A stretch of DNA of 64,000 nt from Candidatus Peregrinibacteria bacterium CG10_big_fil_rev_8_21_14_0_10_55_24 (GCA_002772745.1 PFDV01000005.1:197609-261608); one strand, 5' to 3'. Positions 48,497 through 57,302 are shown, counted from the first letter of the stretch. Numbers and translations: made by a program. Notes: generated by a model not told the origin, from the letters alone.

Positions 48497-49021
48497 ATGG
48501 AGCCCCATGCGAAACATCCGCCCAAGAAGCGTGTCGAGAAGCCCAAGGAGTGTGTCGAGTGTGTGGAGCTGCGCGCACAGATCACGAAGCTTCGTGACAT
48601 GGCCGGGCGCGCGCAGGCGGATCTGCAGAATGCCAAGGATCGTCTGCAGCGTGAGGGAGAGGAAGTACGCAAGTATGCGCTCGAGAACACGCTCCTCGCG
48701 CTCCTGCCTACCGTGGAGAATTTCCAGCGGGCGTTCACGCACCTGCCCGAGGAACTTAAGGCGCACGACTGGGTGAAGGGCGTGAGTGCTGTCGAACAGG
48801 AGCTCATTCGGCACTTGAGTGGCTTAGGCCTTGCCAAGATGGAGTGTCTTGGTGAGTCCGTAGATCCCCACAAGCATGAGGTGCTCCAGACAGGACCCGG
48901 GAAACAGGACGCTATCATCGAAGTCTTTGAGGATGGTTACACGCTCAACGGCAAAGTGCTCAAACCGGTGAAGGTCAGAGTGGGGGATGGAACTGAAATG
49001 CAATCTGTACCACAGAGTTAG
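48497..49021 (+). CDS. grpE: GrpE nucleotide exchange factor
   Basis: A 174-residue co-chaperone that releases ADP from DnaK. N-terminal coiled coil (about 20-65, LRAQITKLRDMAGRAQADLQNAKDRLQREGEEVRKYA), four-helix part and the beta domain with GVSAVEQELIRHLSGLGLAKMECLGESVDPHKHEVLQ and ILKPVKVRVGDG-type ending. dnaK and dnaJ are not adjacent. TACCAT lies 6 nt before the ATG. The stop overlaps the convergent murD by 4 nt. Confidence 0.94.
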   Translation: MEPHAKHPPKKRVEKPKECVECVELRAQITKLRDMAGRAQADLQNAKDRLQREGEEVRKYALENTLLALLPTVENFQRAFTHLPEELKAHDWVKGVSAVEQELIRHLSGLGLAKMECLGESVDPHKHEVLQTGPGKQDAIIEVFEDGYTLNGKVLKPVKVRVGDGTEMQSVPQS

Positions 49022-50292
49022 TCTTTCAGTGCTGACCGCGCGAACGCATCTCCGCGCTCCTCAAAATTCTTGAACATGTCGTAGCTGGGCGCTGCGGGTG
49101 AGAGGAGACAGATGGGGGTTGGGGATCGGGCTCGGGTTCGTGCAAGCCTGACGGCGTCCTCCATGGACTCGACCTGAGAGATTTCGACATGCACGTTCGA
49201 TTCCGCGAGCGCTTTACGAATGCGCTCTGCGTTCTCACCCAAGAGGATCACCTGCTCCACACTGCTTTCAAGCATGCGCTGGGAAAGTGCACGGTACTCA
49301 AGTCCACGATCCTTCCCGCCAAGGATGATCGTCTTCACTGCGGAGCCCAGCGCATCGAGCGCGGCAATGGTGCTCTGCGGCGTTGTGGATATTGAATCAT
49401 CCACCCATCGGATGCCGTGGTGGACGCCTAGGTCCTGCAAGCGATGTGGGAGTCCGTGGAAGGCAATCAGGGCCCTGCGTACGGTTTGACGCTCGATGCC
49501 GAAGTGCTCGCCCACCATGCTCGCGATGGCGAGGTTCCTGAGGTTGTGTGTTCCCAAGAGGTGCGTCTCCTCCAGTCGTACGACGGCATCCTCTTCCTTG
49601 CAGGCGACGCGTGTCCCCTTGCTCTCCTGCGCAATGTGCTCTACGCCTGGGGAAGTGGCATCGAAGAAGACGAAGTCTTTAGGGTTTTGGTAATGGGTTA
49701 TGTGCCTCTTCGCCTCCTCGTATGCCTCCAGCGTCCCGTGGTAATCCAGGTGCTCGGGGAAGAAGCTCGTAATGACGGCGATGTGCGGACTCACAGTTGT
49801 GTCCATCAATTGATAGCTGCTCATCTCGAGCACGAACCACGCACCTTCCTCCGCCGCATTGAGGTGCGCGATCGCCGGCTCTCCGATGTTTCCAACGAGG
49901 TGTGCGTTGATACCGCCTGCTTTGAGGATCGCGGCAATCAGGCTCGCCGTGGTGCTCTTTCCCTTCGATCCTGTGACACCGATGACCTTGGCGCCGCGCT
50001 CTACCGCCGTATCCAGGAAGATCTGCGTGGAATTCGTGATCTTCGCACGCATATCCGGAGGGATTTCCTCCGGCGGAATGCCGGGGGACTTGATGAGGAC
50101 ATCGCATCCGCTCACGTTCTTAAGGTACTCGGGTCCCGCGTGCACGGGATAATTGAAGTGCTGCGTTTGGGGATTGGCGTCGGCAATCGTGATGCGTGCT
50201 TCGGGTGTCTCTTCCTCCATGGCCTTGAGCATGGCTTGACCCTCCCGGCCGAAGCCGAGGATGCACACACTCTTGCCGCTGAGGTCACGCAT
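49018..50292 (-). CDS. murD: MurD-type ligase, probably MurD2
   Basis: A 424-residue Mur ligase adding glutamate to UDP-MurNAc-L-Ala. N-domain LSGKSVCILGFGREGQAML, IKSPGIPPEEIPP, ATP loop GVTGSKGKSTTASLI, SSYQLMDT, HNLRNLAIA and the C-domain VDDSISTTPQSTIAALDAL with ILGGKDRGLEYRAL. It follows and overlaps murL, so by analogy with Xanthomonas it may use L-Glu (MurD2), with MurL making D-Glu after. The specificity cannot be read from sequence. A G-rich array (49114-49136) lies within the gene and encodes RARTRARSPTP. Confidence 0.92.
   Translation of the reverse strand: MRDLSGKSVCILGFGREGQAMLKAMEEETPEARITIADANPQTQHFNYPVHAGPEYLKNVSGCDVLIKSPGIPPEEIPPDMRAKITNSTQIFLDTAVERGAKVIGVTGSKGKSTTASLIAAILKAGGINAHLVGNIGEPAIAHLNAAEEGAWFVLEMSSYQLMDTTVSPHIAVITSFFPEHLDYHGTLEAYEEAKRHITHYQNPKDFVFFDATSPGVEHIAQESKGTRVACKEEDAVVRLEETHLLGTHNLRNLAIASMVGEHFGIERQTVRRALIAFHGLPHRLQDLGVHHGIRWVDDSISTTPQSTIAALDALGSAVKTIILGGKDRGLEYRALSQRMLESSVEQVILLGENAERIRKALAESNVHVEISQVESMEDAVRLARTRARSPTPICLLSPAAPSYDMFKNFEERGDAFARSALKD
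49114..49136 (+). repeat. G-tract array within murD
   Basis: GGGGG-TT-GGGG-ATC-GGG-CTC-GGG: four G-tracts with 2-3 nt loops, G-quadruplex-like, on the template strand of murD. Confidence 0.65.
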
Positions 50293-51619
50293 GTGCATCG
50301 AGTGCAGGGAGGAACGGTGCGGGGATGCGGTGCTCCTTACTTGGACTGAGTGCCCTCTGGATGAGTGCGTCGGGGTCGGTGATCGTAGGGAGGGACTCCT
50401 TGAGGAAGAGCTGCATCGCCGGTGTTTCCTCCAGTTCGCCGCGCCGGTGCGCGAGCAGGAACGCCGCTTGGATGTCTTCGCGCGATCCCACGCACTCAAA
50501 GGGTTTGAGCCCCTCTATTCCGAGGAGTTCCCTGTAGAGGAGCGTGAGCGTTGGATCATCAAAAAGATTACTCCCAAAGATCTCCGTGAGGGTTTTGCGT
50601 GGGAGGAATGCTGCAAAGAGAGCGAAGGATGACGCGCACTTGGGGCACTCGCCGCACCAGCGTTCCCCCGTGCCCTTCTCCAGGATCTTCCAGTTCCTGT
50701 TGCAGCTTGTGACAAGCGGGAAGTACTGCGGCATGCGGGAGAACTCCTCGACGATTTTGAGTTCGCTCCACGGACGCAGCAGGCTGAAGACCGCGAGGTC
50801 CGGCGTAATCCAATCGCGGATGTACGCAGAAATCAGATCCTCCGCTTCCAGGCTCTTGCTCCACTGGTGGTTCACGCTCTGCCCATTCACGGTCGCGTTC
50901 CCCTCGTCTGCACTGCGCTCATTGCTCAGGACCACCGCATCGAAGCCGTAGATGATGGCCGTGAGTACGCTTGCGAACGTCAGGTACGCGGTGATGGGCA
51001 CGTGTCCGTTGAGCGCTCCTTCCTGGTTGAGTGTGAAGAGGAGAGGGGAGAGCGTTCGCTCAATCGTGAGCATGGGGAGCTTGAGCTCCACTGCCAGTGC
51101 ATCGATGAGCGGGTGGCTATTCATTCTTAGGAGAGTCACGTCGTGGCCTGCGTGCTTGAGGAGTTCAATGGCGACGATGGAATCTTTGCCTCCTCCAATG
51201 GGGACGAGTACGCGCCCCGGCGCTTTCGGCCGAATGATGGGACGGGGAGACTTCTTGGGTTCACTGGGGAAGCGGATGCGTCCCGTGGGGTCGATGTGGT
51301 TTCTATAGAAGAACTCAGCAAGTCCCCGTGTATAGAGCGTTTCGAAGAACGCGGCTTGCCTGGGGTCGAGCGGAGCCGATTCCACGCTGATCTCTTTGGG
51401 GCAGCAGGTTTTGAAGTAGCTCGCCCCGCCCGTGAGGTGCAATGCCTGGAGAGCGCGTTCCACAAGTTCCAGCGAGACCTGCTGGAAGAGCACTCCTGCA
51501 GGGAAATCGACGGTCTCTAAGAATTTGATTACGCCATCCAGGCTGTACCGAAGCTCCGCCCGGCGTTCATCGGCATCAAATGCCGCCGATGCGAAGATGA
51601 AGGAGTTATATGGCTCCAT
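50285..51619 (-). CDS. murL: MurL, UDP-MurNAc-L-Ala-L-Glu epimerase
   Basis: A 444-residue protein with the MurL layout: an N-terminal domain, a PP-loop-like ATP motif VPIGGGKDSIVAIELLK (about 141-157), SNERSADEGNATVNGQSVNHQWSKSLE, and the zinc-like WCGECPKCASSFALFAAFL motif. Known MurL inverts the terminal L-Glu to D-Glu in UDP-MurNAc-L-Ala-L-Glu using ATP, replacing the MurI racemase. The overlap with murD fits. TATGCT lies 8 nt before the ATG. Confidence 0.9.
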   Translation of the reverse strand: MEPYNSFIFASAAFDADERRAELRYSLDGVIKFLETVDFPAGVLFQQVSLELVERALQALHLTGGASYFKTCCPKEISVESAPLDPRQAAFFETLYTRGLAEFFYRNHIDPTGRIRFPSEPKKSPRPIIRPKAPGRVLVPIGGGKDSIVAIELLKHAGHDVTLLRMNSHPLIDALAVELKLPMLTIERTLSPLLFTLNQEGALNGHVPITAYLTFASVLTAIIYGFDAVVLSNERSADEGNATVNGQSVNHQWSKSLEAEDLISAYIRDWITPDLAVFSLLRPWSELKIVEEFSRMPQYFPLVTSCNRNWKILEKGTGERWCGECPKCASSFALFAAFLPRKTLTEIFGSNLFDDPTLTLLYRELLGIEGLKPFECVGSREDIQAAFLLAHRRGELEETPAMQLFLKESLPTITDPDALIQRALSPSKEHRIPAPFLPALDAHA

Positions 51620-51682
51620 GGATTCCTAGCATACGCGAAAGCGCTTCCGAGGGGAGGGGAGAGGAGGTAAGATTCTCCCCGT

Positions 51683-51778
51683 GTCATGGTGAGCGGAGTC
51701 GAACCATGACATTCCTGTCCTTTCGTGTCACCCTGAGTAGCCTGTCCTGAGCTCGCCGAAGGAGAGTCGAAGGGTGAC
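51683..51778. repeat. Two palindromes before tRNA-Leu
   Basis: GTCATGGTGAGCGGAGTCGAACCATGAC (51683-51710) and GTCACCC...GGGTGAC with inner CCTGAG/CTCGCC parts (51727-51778). Both belong to the dispersed palindromes with TTCGAC/GTCGAA cores. Confidence 0.7.
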
Positions 51779-51795
51779 TTCGATAAGCATCGTTG

Positions 51796-51882
51796 GCCAT
51801 GGTGGCGGAATTGGTATACGCGCGCGACTCAAAATCGCGTTCTCGCAAGGGATTGTGGGTTCAAGTCCCACCCATGGCACCA
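51796..51882 (+). tRNA. tRNA-Leu(CAA)
   Basis: A class II tRNA with acceptor GCCATGG/CCATGGC, anticodon stem CGCGA/TCGCG, loop CTCAAAA giving CAA, a long variable arm (TTCTCGCAAGGGA), T-arm GTGGG-TTCAAGT-CCCAC and encoded CCA. Confidence 0.94.
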
Positions 51883-51931
51883 CCATCCATATTTGAATAC
51901 CCAGAAGATAACAACCAGTAACCCCGTCACC

Positions 51932-51981
51932 ACCATTCGACTCGCTGCCGCTCGCTCATGGTAAACCATTCGACTCATGGT
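51932..51981. repeat. Two ACCATTCGACTC/ATGGT palindromes after tRNA-Leu
   Basis: 51932-51962 has an inner GCTGCCGCTCGC part; 51965-51981 is the minimal form ACCATTCGACTCATGGT. The minimal form suggests that the outer 5-bp arms plus TCGAC are the core, into which other hairpins are placed. Confidence 0.7.
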
Positions 51982-52023
51982 CCCCGGCCACAGCTTCGCA
52001 AGCCGACATTTCCCCCTCAATCT

Positions 52024-52593
52024 ATGAGAAAAATTTTGCCCCTCCTCCTCGTCAGCATCCTTGCAATGACTGCTTGCAATCGCTCTGTATCCACAGAGTC
52101 CGGTACGCCCGGTACGGCGATCAGCGAAAGGAGTACTGCAATGCAAGTGTCTCCTGCCTCTCAGCAGCCTGTATGGGTCGCAATCAAAGCATGGGCTCCT
52201 GATCTCACCTGGTCTGAGCTGAACACTGGCACGAATGATGATCTTTTATGGATCGATATGGAGCATTCGATTCCCGCCCACGCTCTGCAAACTCAATTCA
52301 TACAATCGGCCCCCGTTGTGTCACACCAGTTCAATGCTCTCTCTGTTTCCCGCGATGCTCTCGCAAGTGACCTCTCTCCACTTGGCTGGAAGTCGTCGAA
52401 TATGCTGGATGCCGATGGGCCGACAGGCACCATCTGGGGATATAGAATGGAGAGTGATGTTGGCATTCGTTTCCTTATCATGTCCATCCATGGCAAGGAG
52501 TGTGTCGCCAGCAGCGATCGACCGATCGGGTGCTCTTCATTCGTCACACAAGCGACTGTTACCGACGTATTCCCCGCAGGTGCCGATCTTTGA
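52024..52593 (+). CDS. Lipoprotein of unknown function
   Basis: A 189-residue lipoprotein (LLLVSILAMTAC, Cys about 17). The mature part has Trp-rich segments (WVAIKAWAPDLTW) and two late Cys (ECVASSDRPIGC) that may form a disulfide. No family recognised. It lies downstream of tRNA-Leu on the same strand. Confidence 0.65.
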   Translation: MRKILPLLLVSILAMTACNRSVSTESGTPGTAISERSTAMQVSPASQQPVWVAIKAWAPDLTWSELNTGTNDDLLWIDMEHSIPAHALQTQFIQSAPVVSHQFNALSVSRDALASDLSPLGWKSSNMLDADGPTGTIWGYRMESDVGIRFLIMSIHGKECVASSDRPIGCSSFVTQATVTDVFPAGADL

Positions 52594-52641
52594 TCTTGGT
52601 ACTCAGGATGTTGTAATACTATGAGTGGGTCGTAGGTGCTC

Positions 52642-53277
52642 TTACGACGACGACAGCAGAGTTTGCACTTCTGTATCTTCCACCTGGGGAAAATCCCTGT
52701 ACCACTGTCCCACAGCGCAGAAGTCTGCAGGTGTTGAAAGGATCACGGCTTCGTCCGCCGCCTGTTTGAGCTTTTCCGCCGTATCCGGCGGGCAGACGGG
52801 GAGTGCAACGATGATCTTTGTTACCTCTGCATTCCTCAAATCCTCAATCGCGGCGAAGAGCGTCGCGCCGGTCGCCGCGCCGTCATCGGTGAGGATGATG
52901 GTTTTCCCCTTCAGTGGAGGTCGCTTAGCGATGCCGTAGACCTCTTTGCGCCGCTTGAGCTCCTGCATCTCCTCATTGATGATCGGTTCCATGTTCTCCC
53001 AGTTCACACCGTGCGCGCGCATCGTCTCTTCATCGAGCTGTGTGGCTCCACCCTCCGCGATGGCGCCCAGCGCGAATTCACGGTGAGTGGGGTGCCCGAG
53101 CTTCCTCACAACGAAAGGGAAGAGCGGGAGTGAGAGCGTTTCGGCAAGCGCCCCTCCTACAACCACGCCTCCCCGCACGAGCGCGAGCACCAGTGTGTCT
53201 TTGTTCTCCTTGTACTCCTGCAGCGCTTCAGCGAGCGCTCCGCCAGCTTCCTTTCGGTCAGGGAAGGGGAGGGTCAT
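52642..53277 (-). CDS. Phosphoribosyltransferase-domain protein
   Basis: A 211-residue type I PRTase. FPDRKEAGGALAEAL start, VLALVRGGVVVGGALAETL, FVVRKLGHPTHREFALGAIAEGG, and the PRPP loop IILTDDGAATGATLFAAIEDLR. Close to the group annotated as phosphoribosyltransferases of unknown substrate (like Rv0571c). TACAAT then GGAGGC directly before the ATG. Confidence 0.85.
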   Translation of the reverse strand: MTLPFPDRKEAGGALAEALQEYKENKDTLVLALVRGGVVVGGALAETLSLPLFPFVVRKLGHPTHREFALGAIAEGGATQLDEETMRAHGVNWENMEPIINEEMQELKRRKEVYGIAKRPPLKGKTIILTDDGAATGATLFAAIEDLRNAEVTKIIVALPVCPPDTAEKLKQAADEAVILSTPADFCAVGQWYRDFPQVEDTEVQTLLSSS

Positions 53278-53316
53278 GCCTCCATTGTACCGCTTCCTTC
53301 GGTAGGTTCTCTTCCA

Positions 53317-54444
53317 CTAGAAGAGGTACGGTGCGCTCTCCTCTCTCATACGCAGTTGGTCTGCGTCGTAGAGTTCTATGGGGAGGCGCTTGTCTCCTTT
53401 GACCCCCGAAAGATCCATGGTGCTGATCTGGTCGTCGCGTTTGCTCCCCCGTGGGAGGATGGCAACTTTCCCCACGTGCCCTGCAATCGCTTCTTCCGCC
53501 GCTCTTTCACCCAGCGTCTTTGCGAAGACAGAATCGCGTTCCGTTGCAGCTGCACTGCGGATTAAGTAGCTGGGGCAAGCGTACATTGTCTTGATATCGG
53601 CTTCGTTGAGCCAGCGTTCCACTCTCCTGCCTACGCCTCCCAGCCTCAGGTTCCCAAATGGATCCGGTTCGGTACTGACGTGGGTTTTCTGTCCGTCAAT
53701 GCGGAATGCTTCTGCAATGACCAAGAGCGCGTTAGATCGAGATTGAGCGCGCAATGCTCTGATGCGTTCAACGACGTGGTCGCGCGGCACTTCCACTTCC
53801 GCAATGAGGAGCGTGCTCGCTTCTGCGGCCGTTGCAATGCGTGCGGCGAGATCTCCGGAATCCCTGCCCATGATCTCCAGGATGCTCATTTTATCGTTGC
53901 TCTCTCCTTCTGCTTGCATGCGCTTGGCCCATTCGGCGCCCTCGCCGGCGGCCGTGAGAACACCGAATGATCGTTGCACTCCTCTGCCGATGTCGTTATC
54001 GACTGTCTTGGGAACACCGTTGAGGCGTTCGATGACGCCGTGCCTCATGAGGACACCCGCAGCACCCAGAGAATTATCCCCACCGATGACGATGACGATG
54101 TCGACGCGGTTGCGCGTTAGATTTTCCCTGATGATGGTACTGATCCGTGCAAATTGCTCCGGATCTTTGAGCTCCCCTGTCTTATCCACTGGCGCCGGAT
54201 TTGCCCGTGATGTGCCAATAGGGCTGCAACGTTGCTTACGCAATCCTTGGATGCCTGCTTGAACGCACGGCAGCCTGTGAATGTTGCAGAACGTCGCGTC
54301 CGGTTCCATGAGCTCTCTGTAACCGTCTTGACTGAAGAGCACCTCGTACCCCTCTTGCTCCGCTCTCTTCGAGACGCCGAACTGTGCGTCGCTCGACCCG
54401 GGGCACGAACCACCTGATTGCAGGACAAGTAAGCGTTTTCCCAT
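53317..54444 (-). CDS. pfkA: 6-phosphofructokinase
   Basis: A 375-residue glycolytic kinase of the group III PfkA type. LLVLQSGGSCPGSSDA, VIVIGGDNSLGAAGVL, GVPKTVDNDIG, IMGRDSGDLAARIA, PYLIRSAAATERDSVFA. The key motif is GGDNS, neither the GGDG of ATP enzymes nor the GGDD of pyrophosphate enzymes, so the phosphate donor is unsure. Start at the second Met, TAGAAC 9 nt upstream. Many CPR bacteria lack this enzyme. Confidence 0.9.
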   Translation of the reverse strand: MGKRLLVLQSGGSCPGSSDAQFGVSKRAEQEGYEVLFSQDGYRELMEPDATFCNIHRLPCVQAGIQGLRKQRCSPIGTSRANPAPVDKTGELKDPEQFARISTIIRENLTRNRVDIVIVIGGDNSLGAAGVLMRHGVIERLNGVPKTVDNDIGRGVQRSFGVLTAAGEGAEWAKRMQAEGESNDKMSILEIMGRDSGDLAARIATAAEASTLLIAEVEVPRDHVVERIRALRAQSRSNALLVIAEAFRIDGQKTHVSTEPDPFGNLRLGGVGRRVERWLNEADIKTMYACPSYLIRSAAATERDSVFAKTLGERAAEEAIAGHVGKVAILPRGSKRDDQISTMDLSGVKGDKRLPIELYDADQLRMREESAPYLF

Positions 54445-54646
54445 AGGAGGCATGTTCTACCCCCACGGTGCAGGTCGCGCAAATTCCTTGGACTTCTGAA
54501 CGTGCCTTACCGATGGTTTTGCTCATCTACTTGCTCTAAAACGAGGGATGCCAAACTACAGCGCGATGCGCATGGCATCCCCTGTATTCCCTGCGGTATC
54601 TCGGGTAGTGTGGTGCCGAACACTTCCATCGGTTTCCCCCTCTCCC

Positions 54647-55978
54647 ATGGCTATCGCCGCTGCTTCAAAGAAGCATTCTGCATCCGCTTCCGCAACCTCC
54701 ACTCCCTACACGCGGTTCCAGACGACGCTCAGTGCGGTTGTTGAACGATTGAAGCTCTCCCAAGCTGAACGCGCGTTCCTCACCGAACCGCAGGCAATCC
54801 GCGAGGCGCAGCTTTCAATTACCCGTGATGACGGGTCACAGGCGAGCTTCCCCGCGTTCCGTGTCCAGTTCAATAATGCGCGCGGTCCGTACAAAGGCGG
54901 CATTCGCTACCACCCCGCGGCGGATCGCGAGGAGGTGAAAGCGCTTGCAGCACTCATGGCGCTCAAGACCGCGGTGGTGAACATCCCCTTCGGGGGTGGT
55001 AAGGGCGGCATTCAGCTCAATCCCCGAGAGCTTTCTCGACATGAGCTTGAGGAGGTATCACGTGCCTACGTGCGTGCATTCAAAGAGTACTTGGGTCCGG
55101 ATATCGACTGCCCGGCACCGGACGTTAATACGACGCCGGAGATCATGGCGTGGATGCGCGACGAGTTCGAGAAGCAGACCAACTCCTACAGTCCTGCGAT
55201 GATCACGGGGAAGCCCATGAGCTACGGCGGATCACTGGGGCGTGATACGGCAACGGCACGGGGAGGATTCTTCATCTTAGAAGAGCTCATCGATCGTGCG
55301 GCACTGGATCCTACAGAACTCAAAGTGGCCGTTCAGGGCTTTGGTAATGCCGGAGGCACGATGGCGCACTTCCTCCACAACGTGGGGTTCACGGTGGTCG
55401 CGCTCTCCGATTCGCAGGGCGGCATCTACGGCCCCGATGGCATTGATCCCGTGCGCATCGAGAAGTACAAACGCAAGACCGGCGCGGTCGCCGGCGAGTA
55501 CTGCGAGGGGTCCGTCTGCGATATCCAGCGTATGAAGATGGATGGCGTGGAACACATTACGAACGAAGAGCTTTTAGAACTCCCCTGCGATATTCTCATC
55601 CCCGCGGCGCTCGACAACGTGATCACGGCGGAGAATGCGCAGAAGGTGCAGGCGCAGTACATCCTGGAACTCGCCAACGGTCCCACCACACCCGAGGCTG
55701 ACATCATCCTCGAAAAGAAGGGCGTGCAGGTGATCCCCGATATCCTGGCCAACGCCGGTGGCGTCACCGTGAGTTACTTCGAGTGGGTGCAGGGGCGCAG
55801 CGGCGAGCAGTGGACAGCAGATCGCGTGGACACTGAGCTCAAACGCATCATGCTCGACGCCTACAAAGCGGTGCGCCGTGAGGCATACAGGACTAAAGTG
55901 AGCTACCGCCATGCGGCGTTCAGCGTGGGGCTTAAACGCATTGTGGATGCGATGCGGGCAAGGGGATGGGTCTCGTGA
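54647..55978 (+). CDS. gdhA: Glutamate dehydrogenase
   Basis: A 443-residue enzyme for glutamate/2-oxoglutarate interconversion. ARGPYKGGIRYHP, ALMALKTAVVNIPFGGGKGGI with the catalytic lysine, DCPAPDVNTTPEIMAWM, TGKPMSYGGSLGRDTATARGG, Rossmann VAVQGFGNAGGTMA and ANAGGVTVSYFEWVQ. I chose ATG 54647; upstream residues are low complexity. The stop lies next to a heptamer array before trxB. Confidence 0.93.
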   Translation: MAIAAASKKHSASASATSTPYTRFQTTLSAVVERLKLSQAERAFLTEPQAIREAQLSITRDDGSQASFPAFRVQFNNARGPYKGGIRYHPAADREEVKALAALMALKTAVVNIPFGGGKGGIQLNPRELSRHELEEVSRAYVRAFKEYLGPDIDCPAPDVNTTPEIMAWMRDEFEKQTNSYSPAMITGKPMSYGGSLGRDTATARGGFFILEELIDRAALDPTELKVAVQGFGNAGGTMAHFLHNVGFTVVALSDSQGGIYGPDGIDPVRIEKYKRKTGAVAGEYCEGSVCDIQRMKMDGVEHITNEELLELPCDILIPAALDNVITAENAQKVQAQYILELANGPTTPEADIILEKKGVQVIPDILANAGGVTVSYFEWVQGRSGEQWTADRVDTELKRIMLDAYKAVRREAYRTKVSYRHAAFSVGLKRIVDAMRARGWVS

Positions 55979-56057
55979 GTATGGAGTATGGTGTATGCAG
56001 TATGGAGGGAGAATGAGATGCTGGCTGCATACTGCATACTGTTCCCTGTATACTCTG
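55978..56057. repeat. Inverted 7-bp arrays between gdhA and trxB
   Basis: Left: AGTATGG, AGTATGG, TGTATGC, AGTATGG, AGGGAG (55978-56011). Right: complement type with CATACTG twice, then TATACTC. The last unit supplies the TATACT 8 nt before the trxB ATG. Confidence 0.8.
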
Positions 56058-56062
56058 TTCGT

Positions 56063-57013
56063 ATGTACGACGTCGCCATCATCGGCCTGGGATGCGCCGG
56101 GTACACCGCTGCGATCTACGCGGCGCGCTACAAATTAACGACTCTTCTCGTTGGGGAGTTGGAGGGAGGGACGGGTATCGCTGCCGTGGAGGTGGGCAAT
56201 TGGCCCGGGGATATCGAAATTACGGGTACCGAACTTATGGAACGCATGCGCAAGCATGCAGTGAGCTTCGATGCGGTCACGCATAAAGTGGCCCGCATCG
56301 AGAAGGTGGAGAAGGAGGGGGAGACATTCCTGCTCACATTCCAGAACGGCGAAACCGCACAGGCGCGAACGGTGATCTTCGCCACGGGGTCCAAGCACCG
56401 GCACCTGGGTGTTCCTGGGGAAGAAGAGTACGCGGGCAAGGGTGTTTCGTACTGCGCTACGTGCGATGCATTCTTCTACCGCGGGAAGACCGTTGCGGTG
56501 ATCGGCGGCGGCGACAGCGCCGTGGAGGGAGCCGCTATTGTCGCGCAGGTGGCAAAAAAGGTGTACCTCATCCACCGACGCGACGCGTTCCGCGCAGAAC
56601 CCTACTGGGTGGATAGGGTGAAGGGACGACCGAACGTAGAGTTCGTGCTCTCCACAAACGTCACCAAGATCACGGGCGAACAAACGGTCAAAGCCATCGA
56701 GCTCAATACGCCATTTAACGGCTCAAAAGAGCTCTCGGTTGACGGCGTGTTCGTAGAGATCGGTGCCATTCCCGAGACCAAGCTCGCAGCAGATCTGGGA
56801 TGCGTGCTCGACGATCGGGGGCACCTCAAAGTAGACAGTGCGCTCCAGACGACGGTCCCCGGCGTCTTTGCCGCTGGCGACGTGAGCGGAGGCAGTAACC
56901 ACTTCGCGCAGTTCGCCACGGCGGCGGGGGAGGGGGCGATTGTGGGAAACAGTGCATTCAATTACCTCTCGAATCGCGGAGAAGTCGCCGGTGGCAGCAT
57001 GGGCGGGGGTTGA
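56063..57013 (+). CDS. trxB: Thioredoxin reductase
   Basis: A 316-residue flavoprotein passing electrons from NADPH to thioredoxin. FAD motif VAIIGLGCAGYTAAIYAA, redox-active CATC in YCATCDAFFYRG (about 133-136), NADPH motif VAVIGGGDSAVEGA, and late FAD motif GVFAAGDVSGG. Leaderless promoter from the repeat array upstream. Confidence 0.93.
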   Translation: MYDVAIIGLGCAGYTAAIYAARYKLTTLLVGELEGGTGIAAVEVGNWPGDIEITGTELMERMRKHAVSFDAVTHKVARIEKVEKEGETFLLTFQNGETAQARTVIFATGSKHRHLGVPGEEEYAGKGVSYCATCDAFFYRGKTVAVIGGGDSAVEGAAIVAQVAKKVYLIHRRDAFRAEPYWVDRVKGRPNVEFVLSTNVTKITGEQTVKAIELNTPFNGSKELSVDGVFVEIGAIPETKLAADLGCVLDDRGHLKVDSALQTTVPGVFAAGDVSGGSNHFAQFATAAGEGAIVGNSAFNYLSNRGEVAGGSMGGG

Positions 57014-57086
57014 GAAGACAGAGGACTCCCGTTGATCAAGTTTCTCCTTGCTTCATGGTCGTGCCTTCCTTAAGCTCCTTCGCGTT

Positions 57087-57281
57087 ATGCCACGTGGAAA
57101 ACGTACCGTCTTTGGGATTTTCTGCTCCGTCACGGGCAACCGCCTGGGAACGGTTCGTTTCCATAAGCAGGATAAGATGGGAAAGGCATGGAAGGAGCAT
57201 GCTGAGAAACTCACCAAATACTGCTCCAAGTGCCGCAAGAAGGTGGAGGTGAAACTAAAAGAGGAGAGACATTCGAAATAG
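57087..57281 (+). CDS. rpmG: Ribosomal protein L33
   Basis: A 64-residue basic protein with GTVRFHKQDKMGKAWKEHAEKLTKYCSKCRKKVEVKLKEER, the C-terminal half of L33. The CSKC knuckle is kept but the first Cys pair is reduced to a single Cys (FCSVTGNR), so zinc binding is probably lost. TAAGCT is 10 nt before the ATG. Confidence 0.8.
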   Translation: MPRGKRTVFGIFCSVTGNRLGTVRFHKQDKMGKAWKEHAEKLTKYCSKCRKKVEVKLKEERHSK

Positions 57282-57302
57282 GGTTGGGGTTCGGGTTGGG
57301 GG
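57281..57302 (+). repeat. G-tract array after rpmG
   Basis: GGG-TT-GGGG-TTC-GGG-TT-GGGGG, a canonical G-quadruplex pattern between the rpmG stop and the promoter TATGCT of the DMT gene. Confidence 0.75.

Noticed and set aside
49114-57302. True telomeric repeats marking a linear replicon end
   Set aside because: The arrays are short, internal, lie in or between core genes and are not terminal; they are better described as G-tract repeats.
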